Below are positions 32,699 through 41,758 of a stretch of DNA of 64,000 nucleotides, piece by piece. The stretch's first letter is position 1; every line of letters begins with the position of its first letter. The position numbers and the translations under genes are program-made. Origin of the DNA: Marinobacter sp. MDS2. Its GTDB lineage: Bacteria; Pseudomonadota; Gammaproteobacteria; Pseudomonadales; Oleiphilaceae. Under the pieces are notes generated by a model, which was not told the origin of the DNA, did no database searches, and saw nothing but the letters and a program-made list of their open reading frames with translations. The stretch covers positions 186,001 to 250,000 of the forward strand of contig NZ_JAVAJF010000001.1 in NCBI RefSeq assembly GCF_030718085.1, in the 5' to 3' direction.

Positions 32699-33730
32699 TC
32701 AACTTGCCTTGCGGCGCACTGGCATCAGCGCTCGCCACGCAATCAGCAGCTGACTGGCTTCCAGTTCCGGGCTGGCGTTATACACCGCAGCGCTTCGGCT
32801 CTCTTTCACTTTATCCAACAACTCATGAGCACGCCAAGCCGGATTGCTTCGGGCAAGATATCCGAACATATCGGCTGTTTCAGGATCAGACACTTCCCCG
32901 CCAGCGCAGCACCGCGCAAGATCGGCTGCCCAGCTTTCGAACAGCCAAAGCGCATCATCCACGCCCAGTGCTTTGAATTTTCTGGCGGCTTCACCTACCC
33001 CAACCTGCCCCTTCATAAACTGGCGGAACGCGTCAAAAGCGGCATCCCGCAGCGACAAGAATTCTCCGGTTGCGTATTCAAGCGCCAATCGAGGCGCATT
33101 GCCGGAAAGCAACAAGCTACGCGCCAGATCCCGATCCGATGGCCGACTATCCTCATCCAGACTCGCCACTTTGGTGGCAAGCCACTGGCTCGCTTGCTCA
33201 GCGGTAGGTAAAGGTAACGCAAGGGCCTGACAGCGTGACCGAATCGTAGGCAAGATTGGCCGCCCACTCTCCTGTAACAGCAAAAGGGTTACATCTGGCT
33301 GGGGTTCTTCCAGGGTTTTCAGCAACGCGTTCGCCGCATTGATATTTAACTGATCCGCCCGGTCTATGATGGCGACCTTATGCTGGGCCACCTGAGCCGA
33401 AGACACCGCGAAGGAGGTCAGAGCGCGAATCTGATCAACTTTGATCATCCGCGACTTTTCGGGCGCGTAGACGCGTAAATCGGGATGGGTGCCAGCAGCC
33501 ATCAGTTCACACTGCTTACATATCCCGCAAGCCAAAGGTGTTCCGTTTTCCAGCCCGCTTGGAGCGTCACACAGAAGAAGCGCACCAACGGCTTTTGCCC
33601 AGGCCTGTTTGCCGACACCTCGCTCACCACCCACCAACAACGCGTGCGGCAGCCGCTTCTGAGTCAAGCGCTGTTGAATGCTTTGCCAATGGCTGGCAAG
33701 CCAAGGCATTTCCTGTGCTATATCCGTCAT
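32699..33730 (-). CDS. holB: DNA polymerase III delta-prime subunit
   Basis: Clamp-loader subunit that helps open the beta clamp. The 343 residues have the degenerate P-loop GERGVGK at 35-41, a four-Cys zinc module (C54, C68, C71, C74) and the RFC-like stretch VAIIDRADQLNINAANALLKTLEEP. Downstream pilZ is the expected partner, but the upstream neighbour is tgpA, whose stop overlaps this ATG by four bases. In Pseudomonas holB follows tmk instead. Confidence 0.95.
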   Translation of the reverse strand: MTDIAQEMPWLASHWQSIQQRLTQKRLPHALLVGGERGVGKQAWAKAVGALLLCDAPSGLENGTPLACGICKQCELMAAGTHPDLRVYAPEKSRMIKVDQIRALTSFAVSSAQVAQHKVAIIDRADQLNINAANALLKTLEEPQPDVTLLLLQESGRPILPTIRSRCQALALPLPTAEQASQWLATKVASLDEDSRPSDRDLARSLLLSGNAPRLALEYATGEFLSLRDAAFDAFRQFMKGQVGVGEAARKFKALGVDDALWLFESWAADLARCCAGGEVSDPETADMFGYLARSNPAWRAHELLDKVKESRSAAVYNASPELEASQLLIAWRALMPVRRKAS

Positions 33731-35814
33731 TTAACCGAGCCTGTGGAACTTCGTTGGCCATCATGTCGAAGCTGGCGTTTGATGGCTTTTAATAATCGTT
33801 GGAGCCGCTGCAACTCTTCGCCGCGATGCGAGGACAGCGCTTGCCTATAGTAATGGCTGTTCACCGCCCGGGCAAAAGTCCTTGCGGATTCAGCCACTGC
33901 GGGCCGTGCCTGGGCCAATCGTTCCGCCTGAACCATCGGGGTTTCACCACTACGTACGGGCACGCCTGCCTGCTGACAGACTCGCCGCCAGTTTTCCAAG
34001 ACTCTGCCAAAACCGTCGCGGCGCTCCCCGGCTCTTAAACTCAAGCCTGAAACGACACCGGCAATCAGTAATGCGAAACCGACTATTCCGGCGGTGATAT
34101 AACCCAGTTCTTTCAGGCCCATTCCACCCGGCAAGCGGGACATAAGATCTAACTGGCTCTGGCCTTGATAACCGACCACCCAACGCTGCCACTGATAGTT
34201 GATGCGGTCCAACTGAAGCCCGAGCCACTGGAGTGCAGCAAAATCCTGATAACGCTGAAGCGATGTGAAGTCATTTTCAAGAAACGAACCCTCTTCCTCT
34301 ACTGCATCTCTGAGACCGGACTCGATTCGGCTCGGCGCGATGGCCGCCGTGGGATCAACTCTCACCCAACCCCGGCCTTCCAGCCAGACTTCCACCCAAG
34401 CATGAGCATCGTATTGGCGAACAATTAAATACTCGCCCCCAGCCCCCGGATCACCACCCTGATAACCGACAACGATTCGAGCCGGAATACCCGCGGCCCT
34501 GAATAAGAACGTTGAAGCCCCAGCGTAATGGGCACAAAATCCGCGCTTATTATCAAACAACAAGGCATCTACCCCGTCCTTCGGCATCGTCGGTGGGCGA
34601 AGCGTGTAGTAATACGCCTGCTCACGGAATCTGCGCATAAGCGCATTCACCAACTCGGCAGGTTTCAGATCAGCCGCCATTTGTTCTGCTAGCGCACGGG
34701 TTTTCGGATTGCCACTGCGTGGCAATTGCAGGTATCGGTTTCGTTCGACGCCATCCAACGCCAGCACAGGTGACGACGCTGTCGCTGACAATGCCATTCG
34801 GTAACGAATAGGGCTGTCGGCGGGCCGTTCAAAGCGAAACAGATCCTCGCCGGCGGCAAATACATTGTTCGACGCAGCCACCGAATTCTCCAGGGTGAAT
34901 GCCCAGCGCTGGTCTGTTGGTTCCATTAAAACATCGTATTCGTTCTCTGCGAGAGGGCCGGCTCCCCCATCTGTAGCAACGCGCCCCAACCTCCGAAACG
35001 GCGCCTCATCCCGCTGCCGCCAGGTTTCGCCATCCAGATAATCGAGTATCAACCCTCGCCAATAACGATCCCGATAAGCCGGATTTTCACCACCAAACGT
35101 CACCCGAAAAGCCCGTTCACTACTTTGAGCCAGATTGGAAATATCACCGGGGCGCATGGTGTCCGAAATACCACTGCGGGCCTGCCCCGACACCAACGGC
35201 ACACTCCACAACGGCGCCATTCGCGGGAAAAACACGAAGAGCAGCACCACAATTGGCAGGGTTTTGAGTAACAATAAGCCTAACCGCTTCCAACCCGCGC
35301 GGAAATTGCCCGGCAAGGCCGGGGCATTCAGAATTTGTAGCCCCACCAATAAACATCCTATGGCAGCAAAGGTAATAAGCGCCCAAACAATGCTTTGCTG
35401 AAACAGAAAATTAACCGCCGCCAGATACACGAGAATAAAAAAAAGAACATAGAAATCACGAGCCGTGCGGGTTTCAAGCCACTTCAAACCCACCGCCAGA
35501 ACAAAAAAAGAAGCGGCGGTATCAACTGTAAAGCGCCCCTGCACCGTAGCGACGTAAATCGCAACCAGCACCAACATAACGCCGGTCTTCAGCCACCGCC
35601 CGGGTAACCTGAACCTGCCTTGCTGGGCCATCCACCGCCACACGGCTAACACAGCACACGCACCTACCAGCCACCAAGGCAAACGATCCCACTGGGGGGC
35701 CAGTAACAGAGCAAATGCGCCAATCAGCCAAAGTAACGCTCCACCGGGAATGGCTTGCTCCGCGTGATCGCCCGCGTTTCCCTGATTAAGCTTGAAACGG
35801 CGTAGCACGTTCAT
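33727..35814 (-). CDS. tgpA: TgpA-type membrane transglutaminase-like protein (DUF3488/transglutaminase/DUF4129)
   Basis: Inner-membrane protein with a periplasmic transglutaminase-like domain; TgpA is essential in P. aeruginosa. The 695 residues hold about six membrane helices in the first 200, then a periplasmic domain with the triad C427 (GFCAHY), H471 (DAHAWVE) and D487 (VDPTAA). Another membrane helix at about 567-590 and a cytoplasmic C-terminal DUF4129-like domain follow. It overlaps the DUF58 gene upstream and holB downstream by four bases each, so all three are coupled. Natural substrate unknown. Confidence 0.9.
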   Translation of the reverse strand: MNVLRRFKLNQGNAGDHAEQAIPGGALLWLIGAFALLLAPQWDRLPWWLVGACAVLAVWRWMAQQGRFRLPGRWLKTGVMLVLVAIYVATVQGRFTVDTAASFFVLAVGLKWLETRTARDFYVLFFILVYLAAVNFLFQQSIVWALITFAAIGCLLVGLQILNAPALPGNFRAGWKRLGLLLLKTLPIVVLLFVFFPRMAPLWSVPLVSGQARSGISDTMRPGDISNLAQSSERAFRVTFGGENPAYRDRYWRGLILDYLDGETWRQRDEAPFRRLGRVATDGGAGPLAENEYDVLMEPTDQRWAFTLENSVAASNNVFAAGEDLFRFERPADSPIRYRMALSATASSPVLALDGVERNRYLQLPRSGNPKTRALAEQMAADLKPAELVNALMRRFREQAYYYTLRPPTMPKDGVDALLFDNKRGFCAHYAGASTFLFRAAGIPARIVVGYQGGDPGAGGEYLIVRQYDAHAWVEVWLEGRGWVRVDPTAAIAPSRIESGLRDAVEEEGSFLENDFTSLQRYQDFAALQWLGLQLDRINYQWQRWVVGYQGQSQLDLMSRLPGGMGLKELGYITAGIVGFALLIAGVVSGLSLRAGERRDGFGRVLENWRRVCQQAGVPVRSGETPMVQAERLAQARPAVAESARTFARAVNSHYYRQALSSHRGEELQRLQRLLKAIKRQLRHDGQRSSTGSVK

Positions 35815-36845
35815 TTCACCGCCCCCGCATAACCAGCATCCAATGATTTACGTGTGCCATAGGACAAAGCATCCTGATCTCTCGGCGGCATCTCCCCCCA
35901 GGCCGCAAGAGCACGCAGACACCGTTCGCCATGGGCGGAGCCGGAGTCTGGCTCTATGATTTCACCCGGAAGGTTCAGCCCAAACCGCGCCCCTTGCTTC
36001 ACCCGATCCGCCACGAGCCAGGCCAAATAACTTAACCGAAGCTCCGCATCCGCACCCGGAAACGCATTGAAATCTAACCAGTGGGGGCTGCCCTGCTCGC
36101 CCTGCCAATCCGCCACCACCATTTGGCCGGACCGGGCGTAACGCTTCCACATCACTCTCTGGCTGAGATCCCCCTCCCGGAACGGCCGCAAATCCGCATG
36201 GTCCTGCCCGACCACAGGTGTTATGGCCGCGGCCTCAACACCGTCCTCCACCTGACTTCCCGCTTCAGGTGCAACCAAAGGGCGTGGATACGCCAGAGCC
36301 GCAGACGATGGGCGCAGCCACGACCATGCCTTTAGCAAGCCAAATGGGAAACGGGTTTCAATACGAATTCGCTCGGGGCGCACATACCCTCGATGGGCAG
36401 AGGGCACGGGCAAAATCACGTCTTTTGTGGAGCCGGCGGGAATATGAATCTGCTCAAGCAACGAGTCGTCTACCATTAGCTGAATCGCCACAGCCTGGTC
36501 TTTGCCCGCCGTCAGCCTCAGATAGAACGGGATATCATCGCCCGCAGTACCCTCACCCGTTCGCGTGACCGAAAGGGTGAGGCCCGACAAGTTGCGGTGA
36601 GTCTGGTGCATGGCACCGATAAAGACGGTTCCCAGAACGAAGGTCATCAGATAGATGAGGCTGTTTTGGTAGTTAATACCGGTGATCAGCATAATCAGCA
36701 ACAGGATGCCAAACACCACCCCGGCGCCGGAAGGCAGAATGAAGATATTCTTCTGGCTGAAAACCTGACTGTCGGTACGGGGAATTCGCCGGTTTATCCA
36801 GTCTCGCCATCGAGTTAACACACCTTGCCTCAACCTGCCCTCCAA
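35811..36845 (-). CDS. DUF58-domain membrane protein
   Basis: 344-residue protein with two membrane helices (about 38-57 and 62-80) and a soluble DUF58 part, including the family's HADLRPFREGDLSQRVMWKR stretch and then VADWQGEQGSPHWLDFNAF. DUF58 proteins usually travel with a MoxR ATPase and TgpA. Here TgpA follows with a four-base overlap, but no moxR is adjacent: the next gene upstream is divergent and unrelated. It is first in a long minus-strand run reaching aroC. Confidence 0.9.
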   Translation of the reverse strand: MEGRLRQGVLTRWRDWINRRIPRTDSQVFSQKNIFILPSGAGVVFGILLLIMLITGINYQNSLIYLMTFVLGTVFIGAMHQTHRNLSGLTLSVTRTGEGTAGDDIPFYLRLTAGKDQAVAIQLMVDDSLLEQIHIPAGSTKDVILPVPSAHRGYVRPERIRIETRFPFGLLKAWSWLRPSSAALAYPRPLVAPEAGSQVEDGVEAAAITPVVGQDHADLRPFREGDLSQRVMWKRYARSGQMVVADWQGEQGSPHWLDFNAFPGADAELRLSYLAWLVADRVKQGARFGLNLPGEIIEPDSGSAHGERCLRALAAWGEMPPRDQDALSYGTRKSLDAGYAGAVK

Positions 36846-37072
36846 GCTCTAAATTCCGTTAATACCCAACCTATTCGGCGCCCATCAAACCACAGTTCGG
36901 CCCTTCAAACACAACTATACTGCTTAACGGTGGGTTCTGATCACACCTCTGGCACTTTCTGATTGAAAAAGTGTCTGACAACCAGAATACTCCGATAAGG
37001 GAGCGGGCTGGCTGAACCAAGCATTTTCAGTGGCGGCTCTGAACAGACACGGAAACGTATGAGGCACGACAT

Positions 37073-37687
37073 ATGACTCGCCCATCACTGCTTGCAGCAG
37101 CCATTGCAGCAACTTTGGCCAGCCCCGCTTGGGCCGGCGTACAAACCATGAGCTCTGATGAGATGGTAGACACCTACGTCGAAGATTCCGCCGTCATCGT
37201 CGTGCCCAGAAATCAGCAAAAATCCGAAGCTGACCGCCAAAAAATTATCCGCGCCCTGACCATCTCGCCGGGAGAACCGGTGATCACCGAAGCGGAAGAA
37301 GAAGCTTATCGGGAAGCGTTACAGCGTTATATTGAAGACGGCCGAAAAGATGCGTTGACGGATGCGGAAGAAGAGTTTGTGCGTAAGGCACTTCTCCTCC
37401 CCATCGACGAACTAGCGAGCGCACAACCACCGGCGGATTTTACGCCAAGAACGCTACCTTTGATTTTTGGCCAGCAACCCGAGATACCGGACGAGCCTTT
37501 CACACAAACGTTTATGAACGATCAGCTGGGGCTTGGGTTTGACGGGAAGAATTTGAATTTCAGCATTGGCAACCCGCCGGGGTTAAACCAGATACAGGTG
37601 CCGCACGGAATTAACGAAGGGCCTGTTACTTTGACGCCTCGACCAGGTGGTGGATTTGATTTATCGATTGCGGTGCCGGATCGCTGA
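37073..37687 (+). CDS. Small secreted protein of unknown function
   Basis: 204 residues with a clear signal peptide, cleaved after residue 21 (SPAWA/GVQ). The mature part is acidic (EAEEEAYREALQRYIEDGRK, then LTDAEEEFVRKALLLP) followed by a Pro/Gly-rich C-terminal third (FGQQPEIPDEPFTQTF and GINEGPVTLTPRPGGG). I recognise no family. It is followed by its own terminator and faces the convergent DUF6160 gene, which is also exported. A shared surface role is possible but unproved. Confidence 0.72.
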   Translation: MTRPSLLAAAIAATLASPAWAGVQTMSSDEMVDTYVEDSAVIVVPRNQQKSEADRQKIIRALTISPGEPVITEAEEEAYREALQRYIEDGRKDALTDAEEEFVRKALLLPIDELASAQPPADFTPRTLPLIFGQQPEIPDEPFTQTFMNDQLGLGFDGKNLNFSIGNPPGLNQIQVPHGINEGPVTLTPRPGGGFDLSIAVPDR

Positions 37688-37717
37688 TGATTTAGCGACA
37701 GCACTACATGTTAAAAG

Positions 37718-37747
37718 CGGCAACTCTCGGGTTGCCGTTTTGTTTTC
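37718..37747 (+). terminator. Rho-independent terminator of the 37073 gene
   Basis: CGGCAAC (37718-37724) pairs with GTTGCCG (37731-37737) around a 6-base loop, followed by TTTTGTTTT. The stem and U-tract are both clear. Confidence 0.87.
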
Positions 37748-37770
37748 ATGCTTTTATTTCAGGTATAAAA

Positions 37771-37798
37771 AAACGCCCCGCAAGGCGGGGCGTTTCTT
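37771..37798. terminator. Strong bidirectional terminator between convergent genes
   Basis: Eleven-bp perfect arms AAACGCCCCGC / GCGGGGCGTTT with a three-base loop (37771-37795). It lies 28 bases from the end of the DUF6160 gene on the minus strand, with an A/T run on both sides (AAAAAAA left, TTTCTT right), so it should end that transcript and back up the one from the left. Confidence 0.88.
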
Positions 37799-37822
37799 CA
37801 CCAATTAAGCGATCAGGTCAGA

Positions 37823-38788
37823 TTAGTGACCGTATACTGCCAAACGGGTGTTTTGCACATGCAGGTTGTCCAGAGCAACGGTACCGATATTGGTTCCGCC
37901 GATCAGCACTTGACCTACGTTAACATCCATAACGATGTCGTTGATGTCGATGCGAAGGGCGTCGGTCGCGGTAGAGGCGCCAAAACCATTGCCTTTATAT
38001 ACATCCAAGTTAACTTGAGCGAACTTGGTGGCAACGCCCAACATCTTCGCCTGTGCTGGATCATTTGGGTCTAGGCCAAGCTCAACGTTGGGCGCCTCGA
38101 CAGTGCCATCACCGTTGTAGTCGAAGTTATTGCCCGCACCCGTGATGGACATGCCTTTGATACCCAAAGCCAGGAACGGAACGTCAAATTCCATGCTGTT
38201 CACGGTGAAAGCAGTGTCGATGTTCAGAGAACCGTCACCAGTACCACCCAGGTTGGTCGCCGCGTCTTCAGTGTCAACACGGATATCCAGCTTAGCCAAC
38301 ATACCCCAAGCTTTCAGGCCGGAAACCAAGGTTGTGCTGTCAGTGCCTTCCAGCATCATGCTGTCTGCAGTCAAACCGAAATCAATCGGCAGGCCGCTGA
38401 TGGTGTGAACGGAGATTACCGCGTCGCCATCTGCCGCAATGTCGATGTCGATTGACAGATCGTCAAGCAACTGAGTCGCTGCAAGATCAGGCGTGCCATC
38501 ACCATCGGTGTCAAAAATTGGAGCTGCACCAGTGATAAGCCCAGCACCGCCAAGATCGATGTTGTTCACGGTGAAGGAACCACCACCGATTTCATTGGCG
38601 CCACCGCCATTCGTGTCGGTGTACTTGAACTGACCGATGCTTACCTGGGTTTCCAGCTCGATGGTCACACCGGCTTGACCGGTAACGTTACCCATCGCCA
38701 TGTCGTTCATCGCTTGCAATTCAGCATTGGCAGCAAAAGGAACCGCAGCAATAGCCGTTACCAGAGCAATTTTTTTCAGGCCTTTCAT
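37823..38788 (-). CDS. DUF6160-type secreted protein with Ca-binding-like loops
   Basis: Exported 321-residue protein. ATG 38788 is chosen because AAGGAGA lies 7 bases upstream and it gives a clean signal peptide cleaved after residue 22 (FAANA/EL). The mature start ELQAMNDMAMGNVTGQAGVT is the hallmark I remember for DUF6160 proteins, some of which are annotated as part of a putative Fil pilus system in Acinetobacter. Two Asp-rich loops, DTDGDGTPD and DYNGDGTVE, look like EF-hand or thrombospondin-type calcium sites. Beta-rich, Gly/Asp/Asn-rich composition suggests a surface or outer-membrane protein. The promoter carries a CRP-like site. Function is not established. Confidence 0.8.
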   Translation of the reverse strand: MKGLKKIALVTAIAAVPFAANAELQAMNDMAMGNVTGQAGVTIELETQVSIGQFKYTDTNGGGANEIGGGSFTVNNIDLGGAGLITGAAPIFDTDGDGTPDLAATQLLDDLSIDIDIAADGDAVISVHTISGLPIDFGLTADSMMLEGTDSTTLVSGLKAWGMLAKLDIRVDTEDAATNLGGTGDGSLNIDTAFTVNSMEFDVPFLALGIKGMSITGAGNNFDYNGDGTVEAPNVELGLDPNDPAQAKMLGVATKFAQVNLDVYKGNGFGASTATDALRIDINDIVMDVNVGQVLIGGTNIGTVALDNLHVQNTRLAVYGH

Positions 38789-38866
38789 ATTCTTCTCCTT
38801 AAAACTCATCATTGTTTTTATCTGAGTTTGTATTTTTTGATGCGAGATCGATGACCCCACGAGTTC

Positions 38867-38909
38867 ATTTAAGATTGTTTTACAGTCCGATTCCGTGACT
38901 GTACTCACA
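38867..38909 (-). promoter_or_regulatory. CRP/Vfr-like site with class II spacing before the DUF6160 gene
   Basis: On the minus strand TGTGA-N6-TCACG covers 38909-38894, with nine of ten consensus half-site bases. A -10-like TTAAAT lies at 38872-38867, about 32 bases from the site centre, which is the spacing expected for a CRP-activated class II promoter (site at -41.5) with a start near 38860. The matches are seen directly; regulation is inferred. Confidence 0.5.
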
Positions 38910-38973
38910 CTTCCCCACATCAAAGCTACGAAAACTTACAAAAGGCGCCTGCCCCACATTTCCCCAAAACATC

Positions 38974-39561
38974 TCAACTTTCTGTAGCACCGTCGTAAAA
39001 CAGTTCATAAGGTTTTTTCTGCGATTGGGCATCACCAAAACTCAGCTCACCTTGCTGGAAGCGGTATGGAACAATCTGCAACCCCGAAATTCCAAGACGA
39101 TGTTCATGCTCCACCGCCAAAACGCGGATATCATCCTCGCCGTCCAGATTGCCCGCGTAGACGATTGCCGTTCCTAAAATTTTGCCGTGGCGTGCCAGCG
39201 ACTTCAGCGCCGCCCGATACATCAACACCTTAATCGTTGCTGAAGCCTTGTCTCCGGTTTCCCCGAGTTTGACCCTTTTCACTTCACCGTCATTCATCAT
39301 CATCCACGCTGACGGGATAACTATGCCGCTTTGCTCTAGCTCCGCGCCGACTTCTTCTCGCGCGACTGTTGTCAGCTTTTGAACGTGTACCGCAGCAAGC
39401 GTTGCGTATTGCTTGATCTCTTCTTCGGTCAATTTCCCGTCTGACAATGCATTGCGATCAGGTATTGGCAACTCTTCCTCAGCTTGGGCGAAGGTCACCG
39501 GCACTGTTACAAAAACAACCGTCAGCATTATCCAAAACAGACTTTTAATATCTCTTATCAT
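38974..39561 (-). CDS. Small exported protein of unknown function
   Basis: 195 residues with a long N-terminal signal peptide, cleavage likely after residue 27 (VTFAQA/EE). ATG 39561 has AAGG about 9-11 bases upstream. The mature part has EEIKQYATLAAVHVQKLTTV, VIPSAWMMMNDGEVKRVKLG, and ends PYELFYDGATES. I recognise no family; the alternating strand/helix pattern suggests a small soluble periplasmic protein. It lies upstream of the DUF6160 gene on the same strand, 185 bases before its ATG. A separate CRP-like promoter serves that gene, so co-transcription is uncertain. Confidence 0.7.
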   Translation of the reverse strand: MIRDIKSLFWIMLTVVFVTVPVTFAQAEEELPIPDRNALSDGKLTEEEIKQYATLAAVHVQKLTTVAREEVGAELEQSGIVIPSAWMMMNDGEVKRVKLGETGDKASATIKVLMYRAALKSLARHGKILGTAIVYAGNLDGEDDIRVLAVEHEHRLGISGLQIVPYRFQQGELSFGDAQSQKKPYELFYDGATES

Positions 39562-39724
39562 TATTAGAATCCTTACGCGTTATTTGCAGGAGGAGCGGCG
39601 GTCCAAATTAAGTTAGAATGCCGCTTTGGCTTTCTTCCCCTTTTTATTAGACCAGCGGCCTTCCTGAACCGACAATGCCGGTTTTGTGGCCTAAGTATCA
39701 TTCTTCTAATTAACTGGAGCTAAT

Positions 39725-41101
39725 TTGCCGCTTCCCGCCTCCACCCAGATTGACCGTAAAAAATACGAACGCTTACTTGCTTGGGCGGCCGAGCTAGAAG
39801 ATTTCGCCTATTTAGGAAGTACAGGTTCAGGCCACAACCACGGTTCGTTGAGAGGGTTCACAGGCTGCGCAGTGGAAAGGGTATGCGTCGAACCTAATAC
39901 CGATCTTCTAGAAACAGATTCGCTGGCCTCAAAGATGGAAAGTCTGGCTCGCCAGTTCAGTCTGCCCGATAGCGACGTAAGAAATATTCTGACAGGCGGC
40001 TGGATAGGCTTGCTCAGTTATGAATTCGGATACGCAAGAGAAAAACGCCTTGCCGGAGAAAACCAAATGGCATCGACACCGCTTTTATACGCTGGCCTTT
40101 ATTTGTGGGCGGCCAGCCATAATGTCGAATCAGACACCTATCATTTATGGCTCCACCCCGAGTGTCCGAGCAAAACTCGGACTCTTATCAATTCCTGGCT
40201 AGACAACGAAACTCCTAACCGACTCGAAAGCTGGAAAATACCGTCGGGTTTTACAGCTACGCAAATAGCTTCGGATTTCAAAACGAGCGCATCGAAAGTC
40301 CTCCGTTACATCACCGCCGGAGATTGCTACCAAGCGAACCTCTCTCAAGAATTCACAGCACGTTATAGCGGAAACCCATGGTTTGCTTTTCAGAAATTAG
40401 CTGAAGCCAATCCCACGCCTTACAGCGCATTCCTGAAAACTCCGACCCGTTCCGTGCTGTCTATTTCTCCCGAGCGTTTTCTGGAAATCACAGATCGCAC
40501 CGTAAAAACCAGCCCAATAAAGGGTACCCGCCCCCGCGGAACCACACCCGAACAAGATGCTGCTTTAGCCCAGGAACTGCTAGCCTCCGAAAAAGACCGC
40601 GCTGAAAACCTGATGATTGTCGATTTGCTCCGGAACGATCTCAGCGTCAACGCAAAACCCGGTTCCGTAAAAGTTGACGAACTATTTGCGCTGGAAAGCT
40701 ACGAAAACGTGCACCACTTGGTCAGCCATATCAGAGCTGAGCTAAAAGACGGCGTGTCACCGTTGCAGGCACTGTTCGATGCCTTCCCCGGCGGCTCCAT
40801 TACCGGTGCGCCAAAAATTCGTGCGATGGAAATCATTCGGGAACTTGAACCCCATTGGCGCGGACCCTACTGTGGTTCGGTGTTTTATTACGGATTAGAT
40901 GGCAAGCTCGACAGCAACATCGCTATTCGCACCCTACTCTGCGAGAACGAACATACGGATGAAGAAGGCCTAGAACATGGCACCATTCGGTGCTGGGGAG
41001 GCGGTGGAATCGTTGCGGATTCGGAACCGGAAGCGGAGTATCAGGAAACACTGACGAAAGTTCAGCCCCTGATGAAGTTCCTGGAGAATTTGAAACTCTG
41101 A
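39725..41101 (+). CDS. pabB: Aminodeoxychorismate synthase component I
   Basis: Makes 4-amino-4-deoxychorismate from chorismate, with PabA supplying ammonia, for folate synthesis. The 458 residues start at TTG 39725, with GGAG 5 bases upstream. The first methionine codon in frame lies much further in and would cut the N-terminal domain. Family motifs include SPIKGTRPRG and the C-terminal FPGGSITGAPKIRAME. The lack of a fused glutaminase and the place next to thrH-cysH (the Pseudomonas order) favour PabB over TrpE. Start is moderately sure. Confidence 0.9.
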   Translation: MPLPASTQIDRKKYERLLAWAAELEDFAYLGSTGSGHNHGSLRGFTGCAVERVCVEPNTDLLETDSLASKMESLARQFSLPDSDVRNILTGGWIGLLSYEFGYAREKRLAGENQMASTPLLYAGLYLWAASHNVESDTYHLWLHPECPSKTRTLINSWLDNETPNRLESWKIPSGFTATQIASDFKTSASKVLRYITAGDCYQANLSQEFTARYSGNPWFAFQKLAEANPTPYSAFLKTPTRSVLSISPERFLEITDRTVKTSPIKGTRPRGTTPEQDAALAQELLASEKDRAENLMIVDLLRNDLSVNAKPGSVKVDELFALESYENVHHLVSHIRAELKDGVSPLQALFDAFPGGSITGAPKIRAMEIIRELEPHWRGPYCGSVFYYGLDGKLDSNIAIRTLLCENEHTDEEGLEHGTIRCWGGGGIVADSEPEAEYQETLTKVQPLMKFLENLKL

Positions 41102-41130
41102 CCTGCACCACCTTTTGGTGGCACAGGTCA
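41099..41130. terminator. Hairpin between convergent pabB and thrH, possible terminator
   Basis: A 14-bp stem with two adjacent mismatches starts at the pabB stop: TGACCTG pairs with CAGGTCA and CCACC with GGTGG around a TTTT loop. There is no good U-tract on either side, so terminator function is uncertain. Confidence 0.45.
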
Positions 41131-41143
41131 GCCGTTTAAGCGA

Positions 41144-41758
41144 TTAAGCACTGTGAACAGCGCTTGCCTTCAAAAACTCTTTCTTCAAATCTTCGAATTC
41201 ATGCACCGCAGGGTACTGCGGGAATTCTTCGATCACGTTCTGCGGTGCGTGGAACAGAATACCGGCCTCAGCCTGCCCCAGCATGGTGGTGTCGTTGTAC
41301 GAATCACCGGCTGCAATCACGCGGTAGTTCAGCAATTGGAAAGCACGCACGGACTGGCGCTTGGGATCACGCTGGCGCAGCAGGTAGTTGGTAATCTGGC
41401 CGTTATCGGCCACTTCCAGCTTGTGGCACAGCAGTGCCGGGTAGCCCAGCTTCTTCATCAGCGGCATGGCGAATTCGTAGAAGGTGTCTGACAGAATCAC
41501 CACTTGGAAACGCTCACGCAACCAATCCAAAAATTCGCGGGCGCCCGGCAGCGGGTCCAGCGTTCCGATGACTTCCTGAATGGCCGGCAAACCATAGCCG
41601 TGCTCGTCCAGAATACGTAGGCGCTGCTTCATCAGCACATCGTAATCAGGAATATCCCGGGTGGTGGCCTTGAGCTCTTCAATACCGGTTTTTTCTGCAA
41701 ATGCGATCCAGATTTCCGGGATCAATACGCCCTCAAGGTCAAGACATGCGAGTTCCAC
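41144..41758 (-). CDS. thrH: Bifunctional phosphoserine phosphatase / homoserine phosphotransferase ThrH
   Basis: HAD-family enzyme that removes phosphate from phosphoserine and can pass it to homoserine. GTG 41758 gives 204 residues beginning with the ThrH N-terminus ELACLDLEGVLIPEIWIAFA, and AGGAGAC lies 4 bases upstream. The 12-residue longer frame lacks the family start. The nucleophile motif is DLE (D7, E9) as in ThrH, with later HAD motifs in VVILSDTFYEF and AGDSYNDTTML. Near-identity over long stretches with my memory of the P. aeruginosa protein makes this firm. Confidence 0.95.
   Translation of the reverse strand: MELACLDLEGVLIPEIWIAFAEKTGIEELKATTRDIPDYDVLMKQRLRILDEHGYGLPAIQEVIGTLDPLPGAREFLDWLRERFQVVILSDTFYEFAMPLMKKLGYPALLCHKLEVADNGQITNYLLRQRDPKRQSVRAFQLLNYRVIAAGDSYNDTTMLGQAEAGILFHAPQNVIEEFPQYPAVHEFEDLKKEFLKASAVHSA

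Noticed and set aside
41099..41130. Riboswitch at the pabB-thrH hairpin
   Set aside because: It is between two convergent 3' ends, where a riboswitch cannot act, so a terminator-type hairpin is more likely.
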